Positions 32,853 through 39,812 of a stretch of DNA of 64,000 nucleotides are shown one piece after another. Position numbers and translations under genes: made by a program. The stretch's first letter is position 1. Every line of letters begins with the position of its first letter. Below the pieces are notes generated by a model, which was not told the origin of the DNA, did not search any database, and worked only from the letters and a program-made list of their open reading frames with translations. Location of the stretch: NCBI GenBank assembly GCA_036267355.1, contig DATAWG010000111.1, positions 24,414 to 88,413 on the forward strand. Direction: 5' to 3'. The DNA comes from Pirellulales bacterium (lineage in GTDB: Bacteria > Planctomycetota > Planctomycetia > Pirellulales > DATAWG01).

Positions 32853-33497
32853 TTATCCGAGGATCGCCACGATGGCGGGCGGATATTCTCGCACCATCCA
32901 CTCCCCTGGTCTGGGGAGCAATCCGAGGTCGAACCGCTCGTCCGCTTCCACAACAAATATGCTCGCCGCGGGGGCATGGTCCAAGAGCGTTTGCAGAAGG
33001 CCAAGAACCGCCTCGGATTGTTCGACGTAGATATCCCAAGGAGGCGAACAAAAAACTAGCCACGCGGCCGCAGCAGGAAGCGGCGGCAACCGACGGGACC
33101 AGAGCAACACGTTGGCCGGATAGACCGTAACCCGTTCGGCGACCTCAAGTGCCGCCGCGTTTTGACGGATCAAATCGGCCGTCGGAAAATGGCGGTCGAC
33201 AAACGTCGCTCCAGCCGCGCCTCGGCTAAGCCCTTCGAAACCAAGCGCGCCGGTTCCGGCAAATAGATCGATTACATGCTTTCCTTCGACAGCCGGCCCG
33301 ATCAAGTTGAACACCGCTTCGCGCACTCGGTCTTTCATTGGCCGGGTGTGCAGATTGGGGGCATAGATCAAGCGGCGGTGGCGAAACTTGCCGCCAATAA
33401 TGCGTGGCCGAGCGGTCGCTTCCTCGGCGTCGCCGACCGCCGGATTGCGCGCCGGGGTAGTTGATTGGCTCGCTGGATTCGGGCGTTTATGTTTCAT
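32853..33497 (-). CDS. rsmD: RsmD-family 16S rRNA guanine-N2 methyltransferase
   Basis: 214 residues. The opening RPRIIGGKFRHRRLIYAPNL and RPMKDRVREAVFNLIG are typical of RsmD, which methylates G966 of 16S rRNA using S-adenosylmethionine. The SAM-binding motif I DLFAGTGALG is at 77-86. The catalytic (D/N)PP(Y/F) motif is altered to SPPW at 151-154, so the first and last positions differ from the classical enzyme. A 30-residue serine/alanine-rich extension precedes the conserved start. I start at the ATG at 33495-33497. It is divergent from the cyclophilin gene. Confidence 0.88.
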   Translation of the reverse strand: MKHKRPNPASQSTTPARNPAVGDAEEATARPRIIGGKFRHRRLIYAPNLHTRPMKDRVREAVFNLIGPAVEGKHVIDLFAGTGALGFEGLSRGAAGATFVDRHFPTADLIRQNAAALEVAERVTVYPANVLLWSRRLPPLPAAAAWLVFCSPPWDIYVEQSEAVLGLLQTLLDHAPAASIFVVEADERFDLGLLPRPGEWMVREYPPAIVAILG

Positions 33498-33668
33498 TGA
33501 TTCGATTATACTTGATTGTTGGTTCCGCGACGTGTTCGCCGTCCCACGGGCACGAAGTCGGCTGCCCTGTCGCAAAAATCGCCCCTTCGCTATTCTAATC
33601 TACTCCCACTGCTGACCAATTCCGCACCGCTCCCAAGCCCTTCGATTCGATTCTTCGAGGAGAAACCC

Positions 33669-34790
33669 ATGTCCCGTTCCCGGCTCATGATGATTGCCGT
33701 CTTTGGATTACTACTGTGGCCGGCGGGCCGCGCCTTTGCCGGCGATGCGGCCAGCGACCGGGCCGAGTTCGACCAAACGTATAGCCATTTCAAGGATTTG
33801 CTCAACCAGTGCGCCAAGTTGCAAGACAGCTTTGCGGCCGCCGACCCGGCCCAACGCGCCGCGCTTCAGCAGCAATTCAATGCGCTGGTGAAGGAAGGCA
33901 ATGCGATGCGGCCGAAGCTCAAGACCGAGGCCGAGAAAGTTTACATCGCCGATCCGAAAGACAAAGACATCGCTAACTTGATGTATGCGATGGTGATCGG
34001 CTCGATGCGTGCCGACGAATATGAAGAGGTGCTGCGCGTCGGCAAGCTACTGATCGAACACAATTATCCGCGCGACGAACTCTACAATCTGGCGGGTACG
34101 GCGGCCTTTTTCGTCAATGATTTCGACGACGCCGAAAAATATCTGAAGACGTCCGAGGCCAACCATTCTATCGATCAGCGCGGCATGAATCTGTTGCAAG
34201 ATATTCCCGAATATCGTGGTAAATGGGCCCGCGAACAAAAATTCCGCGCCGCGGAAGCGAAGGCCGATGATCTGCCCCGCGTCCGGCTCACGATCGCCGA
34301 TCATGCCGGACACGTCAAAGGCGACATTGTCGTCGAACTATTCGAGAACGAAGCGCCGAACACCGTGGCGAACTTCATCTCTCTCGTGAACAAGCAATTC
34401 TACGACGGCCTGAACTTTCATCGTGTGCTGCCCGGCTTCATGGCGCAGGGCGGCGACCCGAAGGGAGATGGCTCCGGTGGACCGGGCTATCACATCGCCG
34501 ACGAATGCTTCCGCCCCGATCATCGCGAGCATTTTCGCGGTTCGCTCAGCATGGCCCATGCCGCGGAAAAGAACACCGGCGGCTCGCAATTCTTCATCAA
34601 CTTCACCCCCACCGCGCATCTCGACGGCATCCACACCGTGTTCGGCCGCGTGATAGAAGGCATGGATGTGCTTACTCAAATCCAGCGGATCGATCCGGAC
34701 CATCCGAGCCCGATTCAGCCGGACAAGATCCTCAAAGCCGAAGTGATTCGCAAGCGTCCGCACATCTATTCGCCGGAAAAACTGCCGTAG
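33669..34790 (+). CDS. Exported cyclophilin-type peptidyl-prolyl isomerase
   Basis: 373 residues, ATG at 33669 preceded by AGGAG at a good distance. A signal peptide ([20 protein letters not shown], cleaved near GRAFAG) is followed by a helical region (about 25-200: [60 protein letters not shown]) that reads like degenerate tetratricopeptide units. The cyclophilin domain spans about 205-367: [40 protein letters not shown] and [19 protein letters not shown], with the residues for proline isomerisation present. It should help fold exported proteins in the periplasm. Convergent with the next gene. Confidence 0.92.
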   Translation: MSRSRLMMIAVFGLLLWPAGRAFAGDAASDRAEFDQTYSHFKDLLNQCAKLQDSFAAADPAQRAALQQQFNALVKEGNAMRPKLKTEAEKVYIADPKDKDIANLMYAMVIGSMRADEYEEVLRVGKLLIEHNYPRDELYNLAGTAAFFVNDFDDAEKYLKTSEANHSIDQRGMNLLQDIPEYRGKWAREQKFRAAEAKADDLPRVRLTIADHAGHVKGDIVVELFENEAPNTVANFISLVNKQFYDGLNFHRVLPGFMAQGGDPKGDGSGGPGYHIADECFRPDHREHFRGSLSMAHAAEKNTGGSQFFINFTPTAHLDGIHTVFGRVIEGMDVLTQIQRIDPDHPSPIQPDKILKAEVIRKRPHIYSPEKLP

Positions 34791-34849
34791 CGGCATCGTA
34801 GCGTCCAGAACGGAAGAGCCCGGAAGAAAGCGGCCGCCGAGCGGTTCAG

Positions 34850-34923
34850 CCTCGCGAACGCTTCGGGCCAGCATCGTGCCTCAAGCTGGCCGATCGGCAC
34901 ACTGCCCCGAAGCGTTAGCGAGG
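34850..34923. repeat. 18-bp inverted repeat between convergent genes (CCTCGCTAACGCTTCGG family)
   Basis: CCTCGCGAACGCTTCGGG (34850-34867) pairs with CCCGAAGCGTTAGCGAGG (34906-34923) with one mismatch around a 38-base loop containing CCAGC and GCTGG runs. It stands between convergent genes like the repeats at 11336, 18073 and 29404. A likely bidirectional terminator of repeat origin. Confidence 0.75.
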
Positions 34924-34973
34924 CAATCCTTGACGTTGACCGTCTCCGCCTTGCTTGAGCTGTGGGCTGGTGT

Positions 34974-36011
34974 TTACTTCGCCTTGAACGTCGTAATCCA
35001 GACGAGCGGCTTGCCATTCTCGTCGACGCGCACCACGTACCGTAAATCGTCTTGCGACAGCAGATGCCGCAGCACGGTGACGTAGTATGTTTTTCGCGCC
35101 GGAAACGAGACCTTCTTTTCCAGGTCGACCCGCTGTTTGAGGATCGAGTTGTGGTCCCACAGAAAGGGCACTTTGAACAGGGCTTGGATCGCAGCCGCCG
35201 CTTGCGAGAGCGGGATGTCGCGGATCTCGACATTGTGTGATTCGAGCAAGGTCGGGATGATCTTCCCTTCCGCCTGTTCGGGCGGCCAGCCGATGGGCCA
35301 CGCTTCTTGGCCCACGGCGCCTTTGGTGAGCGTGTATTCCAACGAACCGCCGGCCGTCTCACGCGGCCGCAACACTGCGCCGAGCGGCCGGGCCAACGCC
35401 GCAAGCGCCGTTCCAGCGCTGAGCCCTTGCAGCTCATCGCGCACCGGGTCGTCGGCAGCGATCGCCTGCTGAATGTCGGCATCGATCGAGAGGGGATATT
35501 TCAGCGTCTTCCCAATCTTATCGAACGCCTCCGATGCCGCGACGCCTTTGGTCGCCAAATCGACCGTGGCAGTGAGACCGTCGCGAGCCATGGCCGTTTG
35601 CTTCGGCAACAGTCCGAAGGCGCCGGTTTTTTCGGTCACTCCGGCCGAGCCGTGTTTGCCAAGTTCGTCGAGCCATTTGCCCAACTGCTGCGTGTCGTGG
35701 ATGCCGAACTGACCGCCGGGCAAGATCAATTCATCGCCGGCCAACTTGCCGATCACATGGTAGCTCGGGGAGTCGGGCGAACCGAGCGTTTCGACCCCCA
35801 CGGTTTCGCCCGGCCGAGCGCTGCGGATTTGCACGCCGGCAATTCCGAGCGTGGAAAACGTCGTCGCCCAATGCTGAGCCGACCGGGCCACCGCCGGCGA
35901 CGAATCGGCCAGCAGCACCAAATCAATCGGCGGCCGCGCCGAAGCGGCCGAGGCCACGGCTAAAACACAAGTCGAAATGGCCGCGGCAACAGCCAATCGA
36001 AACCGGTGCAT
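34974..36011 (-). CDS. Exported protein with STN/secretin-like C-terminal region
   Basis: 345 residues from the ATG at 36009-36011, chosen because AAGGA stands before it. A clear signal peptide (MHRFRLAVAAAISTCVLAVA) precedes PPIDLVLLADSSPAVARSAQ. The C-terminal third (HNVEIRDIPLSQAAAAIQAL, FKVPFLWDHNSILKQRVDLE, KKVSFPARKTYYVTVLRHLL) has the beta-alpha-beta pattern of the short secretin/TonB N-terminal domain, in which a protein looks for small partner ligands at the membrane; this is a tentative match. The N-terminal part is unknown. It lies 68 bases downstream of the TssBCA fusion on the same strand, so it could be co-transcribed with it and should be examined as a possible component. Confidence 0.75.
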   Translation of the reverse strand: MHRFRLAVAAAISTCVLAVASAASARPPIDLVLLADSSPAVARSAQHWATTFSTLGIAGVQIRSARPGETVGVETLGSPDSPSYHVIGKLAGDELILPGGQFGIHDTQQLGKWLDELGKHGSAGVTEKTGAFGLLPKQTAMARDGLTATVDLATKGVAASEAFDKIGKTLKYPLSIDADIQQAIAADDPVRDELQGLSAGTALAALARPLGAVLRPRETAGGSLEYTLTKGAVGQEAWPIGWPPEQAEGKIIPTLLESHNVEIRDIPLSQAAAAIQALFKVPFLWDHNSILKQRVDLEKKVSFPARKTYYVTVLRHLLSQDDLRYVVRVDENGKPLVWITTFKAK

Positions 36012-36079
36012 AGCAGATTCCTTGCGCAGACAGAGAAGCAGTTCCCCGTCAATTATAGCACGGCCGGCCACTTGGCTGC

Positions 36080-39000
36080 TCACTCCGCCGCCGGTTCTTT
36101 GATGCCGAGTTCGCGGTTCATTTCGGACAATACGGCCGTATCGCGGATCAAGGCGGCCATTAGCATCGGGAACGGCAAGGCGCCGAGCTCGACGGCGCGG
36201 CGGACCAAGAATGGGACCGGGCTGTGTGGCTCGAGCCGTTCCAGGGCGTCGGCGGCTTCGGCCAGGGCTCGATAGATGTCTTCGCGCGTCGAAAGGCGCG
36301 GGCGGCCCATCGCCACCGCTGGGCCCCCGGCGGCTTGGCCGTCGTCCGTTTGTTCGCCGTTTTCTTCCACCGCGCCGGCCTCGCTTGGGGGCGGTCCCTT
36401 ACGCTGCAGAATTTGCTTCGCCAGCCGCAGGCAATCGTCCATCGCCGGCCGTAGCGATGTGAAGCCGGGCGCGTCGGAGCCCAATTTGCTGCCGAGATGC
36501 TGCGAAAGAAATTTCAGCTCCATCACGGCTTGCGACAGGTTGTCGACAAGCAGTTGGCATTGCTCGCGGTTGGCGGCGGCGATCGTCTTTTCGACCACGT
36601 CGCCCCCCTTGCCGGGGCCGCCTTGAGCCTGCTGCCATTGCGACCACGTGAAGCTGGTGCCGCCAGCGGAGAGCAGCGGCATCGAACGAACGGAATTGGG
36701 AAACACCGCGCCGCGATCCGGATCGTCGATCCAATGGAACGGAGCGGCTCGGACCTCGAGATCTTCGTCTTCGACCGGCGGCTCCAAAAAGTTCCAGCAG
36801 ACTTCGACCAAAAGCCGCAGTAGATGCATGCCGTCGCGCAGCCCGACAAAACCGTTCTTTTTCGACAGGCCTTCGAGCAAGCGGCAGGCAACCAGGAGAT
36901 TCTTCGATTTCTCGCGCAGCGTTTCCTGGCTAAGCGCGATGATCCGGCTCCAATCGGCCCTTACGTAATCTTCCGGCCGAGTCGGATCGTCGGCGGCAAA
37001 CGACTCGGGATTGATCTCCTTTCGGGCTTGCTCAAGTTCTTCCTTGACATCGAATGGCACGCTGCCCCCGGCCGGCTCGTCTGCCGAGATCGGTTGCAAT
37101 AACGAAAGGAAATCGATCACCGGCGGCGAGCCGGTGCCGGGGACGCCGTAGTGCGACGTCTCCTGCACCTCGATCATTCGCGCTTCGATCTCTTCGGCGG
37201 TGGGGACAGCCACGGCTGCGGAGTCGCCCATCTCAGAATCATCGTCGGCAGATGCCATGGAAGAATCCCTTCGCGATTGCAGATTGCTAGACGGTTCGCC
37301 AGCGGACGGTTCGTCGGATGGCGGAGAGCTGTCGGCCAGCGCCGTCGCGGCCGACGGCTCGGGAATATCATCGGGAATTGGTTCGGGCTCGGCGGAATTG
37401 CTTACCGGTTCATCGCCACCGGCGCTATCGCCCAACAGTGCGGCTAGTTCGGGATCGAGCGCTGATTCGTCAGCGGTGGCAGGTTCGGAGGCCGGCTCGG
37501 CCTCGCCCAATAGCGCGGCAAGTTCTGGATCGACATCGTCGCTCGGCGGCGCTGCGGCTTCGTCGGATGCGTCGGGTAAAGAGTCGCCGAGCAAAGCGGC
37601 CAAATCCGGATCGAGCGCTGAATCATCGGCGGGCGGCTCTTCGGAAGGCGTATCGCCCAATAGCGCGGCCAGTTCAGGATCGATCGCTGAATCGTCGATG
37701 GGCGATTCTTCGGAAGGCGTATCGCCCAATAGCGCCGCGAGGTCCGGGTCAATGGCGTCTTCGGCGGGCTCCACTGCAGGTGGCTCATCCGCAGGTGGCT
37801 CTTCGGCCGGCGTTTCGGCGAGCAGCGCGGCAAGTTCCGGATCGAGCGCGCTTTCGTCCGGGGGCGAATCGCCGAGCAGCGCGGCCAGTTCCGGATCCAA
37901 ACCCGGGTCTTCTTCGGGCGGCGTTTCCTCAGGCGGCGGGCCGGCCAGCAGCGCGGCCAATTCGGGATCCAATTCCGGCTCGGCTTGCTCGTCTGGAGGA
38001 GCTTGTTCAGCCAGCGGCGATTCTTCCGGCGGCGCGTCGTCGGAACGTTCGTCCGGCGGCGAATCGGAACCTCCCGACAAGAGCGACGCCAAATCGGGAT
38101 CGATTTCGGGATCGGGCCGCCTCGCGGAAACCGCGGCAGGACCTTCCCGATTCGGGCGAGCCAGGCCCGTCGTGCCGGCCATCATGCCGACTTGCCCGCC
38201 GCCGGCCGTAGCGGCTTTCTTCGTCGGAGTGCCGCCGACCCACGGGCCGGCCAAGGCGCCTCCTTCCAGTTCCATCGAACGGATGCAGGCCAATTCGATC
38301 GCGTCTCGCCCGCGAACCGACAGCAACGGCATGAACCCGCGCTGCACGAGCCCTTGGCTGGTCGACGACGTGAATCGTCCTTCACCGCAAACGGCCACCG
38401 GTTCGCCTTCGGCATCGCGGTACGTGTGCATCGGCATGCCGCCGAGCGAAAGGAACTGGGCCGGTTGAAATCCCCAGCCGGATTGCGTGAATCCCTGCGC
38501 CAACAGGGCCGCGCATGCCAGCGCCGGACTGGCCCACAGATAGTCGTTCGGGGTGCCGGCGAACTCTTCGAACGTCAGCGATTCGGCCGGCCGATAGTTT
38601 TCGCCGAAAGGGGGCCGCAACAAGAACCTGGGTGCCGCGAGCCCCAGATAGGCGGCCTCGGGAAGCTTGCGCAGCGCCTCCCAGGCCGGCTTGCCGTCGG
38701 CGGGCACTTCGTAGCCTTCTTGCACGACCTGCGCGGTGATGGCCGACAGAAACGGCGCCTGCGCCCGAGCGGCGATTCGAGCCATGCGGCCGAGCACTTC
38801 GGCATGTGCGGTGGTTTCCTCGAATGTGTAAATCCCCGCGAGCACCGACCAGGGCATCGGATCGACGCCTTCGGCTAGCTTTTCGATCAACTGCCGATAA
38901 ACGGCCGTCGCACGAAGGTCGCTCTCCGCGATAAGATCGGCCGCAAATTCCTCGGCCGTCATATCGAGCAGCACGATCTGGATTCGGGCATTTTTTTGCG

Positions 39001-39430
39001 TTCGGCGCAGGAGCCATTCCAACCCGCGCCAAGCCGATTCCAGCCCCTGGTAGAGCGGATTGTGCATGATCTCGCGCATCAGCGCGGCCGCTTCTTCCCC
39101 TTCGAGATCGGAGAGCCGGTCGATGTTGCGATAGATCGGATCGGGCTGGAAATCGTCAAGCTCGGTCGGTTCGAGGCGAACTTCCACGTCGCCATCGGCG
39201 GCAGTGAATTCGACGCTCGGGGCGGTCGATTCGAGCACCTCGTCGAGCGTGTCGAACGACACCTTGATCGGCTTGCGAGCGAACAATTCGTCGCGGCCCT
39301 CGGGCGGTTGACGCTGGGTGCGGCCGCTGAAGTCGCCTAGAAGGGCGACTCGGAACGGATTTTCACCCGCGGCCCGAGCGGCACGACCGCCGGAGGATTC
39401 GAGTTCGCCAAAGGAGGATTCGTAGGGCAC
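36080..39430 (-). CDS. Type VI secretion-like fusion of TssB, TssC N-terminal and TssA domains
   Basis: 1116 residues from a GTG start. Residues about 24-110 match the sheath small subunit TssB (FRVALLGDFSGR, KPIKVSFDTLDEVLE, PTELDDFQPDPIYRNID). Residues about 112-390 match the sheath large subunit TssC up to the end of its N-terminal domain (MHNPLYQGLESAWRGLEWLL, QAPFLSAITA, YLGLAAPRFLLRPPFG, NDYLWASPALA, GLPM-like GGMPMHTYRD, QGLVQRGFMPLL); the C-terminal TssC handle is absent. About 430-770 is an acidic linker with nine DPxLAxLL motifs. About 785-1110 matches TssA: DWSRIIALSQETLREKSKNL, GFVGLRDGMHLLRLLVEVCW, and a C-terminal LERLEPHSPVPFLVRRAVEL segment. In standard systems the three are separate proteins of sheath and baseplate/cap. 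The fusion and missing TssC end are visible; that it forms a contractile device is inference. It is divergent from vgrG. Confidence 0.88.
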   Translation of the reverse strand: MPYESSFGELESSGGRAARAAGENPFRVALLGDFSGRTQRQPPEGRDELFARKPIKVSFDTLDEVLESTAPSVEFTAADGDVEVRLEPTELDDFQPDPIYRNIDRLSDLEGEEAAALMREIMHNPLYQGLESAWRGLEWLLRRTQKNARIQIVLLDMTAEEFAADLIAESDLRATAVYRQLIEKLAEGVDPMPWSVLAGIYTFEETTAHAEVLGRMARIAARAQAPFLSAITAQVVQEGYEVPADGKPAWEALRKLPEAAYLGLAAPRFLLRPPFGENYRPAESLTFEEFAGTPNDYLWASPALACAALLAQGFTQSGWGFQPAQFLSLGGMPMHTYRDAEGEPVAVCGEGRFTSSTSQGLVQRGFMPLLSVRGRDAIELACIRSMELEGGALAGPWVGGTPTKKAATAGGGQVGMMAGTTGLARPNREGPAAVSARRPDPEIDPDLASLLSGGSDSPPDERSDDAPPEESPLAEQAPPDEQAEPELDPELAALLAGPPPEETPPEEDPGLDPELAALLGDSPPDESALDPELAALLAETPAEEPPADEPPAVEPAEDAIDPDLAALLGDTPSEESPIDDSAIDPELAALLGDTPSEEPPADDSALDPDLAALLGDSLPDASDEAAAPPSDDVDPELAALLGEAEPASEPATADESALDPELAALLGDSAGGDEPVSNSAEPEPIPDDIPEPSAATALADSSPPSDEPSAGEPSSNLQSRRDSSMASADDDSEMGDSAAVAVPTAEEIEARMIEVQETSHYGVPGTGSPPVIDFLSLLQPISADEPAGGSVPFDVKEELEQARKEINPESFAADDPTRPEDYVRADWSRIIALSQETLREKSKNLLVACRLLEGLSKKNGFVGLRDGMHLLRLLVEVCWNFLEPPVEDEDLEVRAAPFHWIDDPDRGAVFPNSVRSMPLLSAGGTSFTWSQWQQAQGGPGKGGDVVEKTIAAANREQCQLLVDNLSQAVMELKFLSQHLGSKLGSDAPGFTSLRPAMDDCLRLAKQILQRKGPPPSEAGAVEENGEQTDDGQAAGGPAVAMGRPRLSTREDIYRALAEAADALERLEPHSPVPFLVRRAVELGALPFPMLMAALIRDTAVLSEMNRELGIKEPAAE
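37427..38101 (-). repeat. Nine-copy DPxLAxLL motif array in the TssBCA linker
   Basis: On the coding strand, residues about 444-668 contain DPDLASLLSG, DPELAALLAG, DPELAALLGD, DPELAALLAE, DPDLAALLGD, DPELAALLGD, DPDLAALLGD, DPELAALLGE and DPELAALLGD, spaced by 18-27 residues of acidic, proline-rich filler such as TPSEESPIDD. The amphipathic core is far more conserved than the filler. Confidence 0.85.
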
Positions 39431-39604
39431 GCCGACTTGCTACAATCGACAAGGCATGTGTCGGTGGACTAAACTGCTGCCCGCGGGCCGGCAGAGCGCG
39501 ATGCTTCTTCGGCCGCGGCGACCGGTATTCTATCACACTCTGCCGATGTTGCTACGGGAGATGCGCATCAGGAAAGTGTTGTGGCTCAACCGGCCGGCAC
39601 CCGC

Positions 39605-39661
39605 GGCTAGCGCCTTGCCGCTAACGGAGACCGTCCGCGTGTTAGCGGCGAGGCGCTAGCC
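39605..39661. repeat. 21-bp inverted repeat
   Basis: Left arm 39605-39625 (GGCTAGCGCCTTGCCGCTAA plus C) pairs with right arm 39641-39661 with one mismatch around a 15-base loop. The GCTAGCGC core is shared with 10049-10089. Confidence 0.8.
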
Positions 39662-39716
39662 GCCGGTAATGGGTAATCACGACTGGCAAGACTGCTGCTG
39701 TGCGCCTGAACCCGTT

Positions 39717-39766
39717 GTTGGAGTTGAACCTAGCTGTCGGCCGCACGCTAAAGCGTGAACTCCAAC
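39717..39766. repeat. Nested palindrome (CACGCTAAAGCGTG family)
   Basis: GTTGGAGTT (39717-39725) and AACTCCAAC (39758-39766) are perfect inverted copies; inside lies the hairpin CACGCTAAAGCGTG. I recall the same words as a dispersed element in other planctomycetes, unverified. Confidence 0.65.
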
Positions 39767-39812
39767 CGAGTCGTTGCGCGTCCGTTGGTGTCGATCAATC
39801 GAGGGAGACTGC

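Larger units (their letters stand above)
39431..39812. other. Divergent intergenic region between TssBCA and vgrG genes
   Basis: 382 bases without a gene. It should hold promoters for both T6SS-like genes. Two palindromic repeats fill the half next to vgrG (39605-39661 and 39717-39766). I did not find convincing promoter boxes. Confidence 0.55.

Noticed and set aside
37200-38468. A serine/glycine/alanine-rich plus-strand frame of 422 codons
   Set aside because: It is the complement of the DPxLAxLL linker, so its repeats only mirror those of the real protein.
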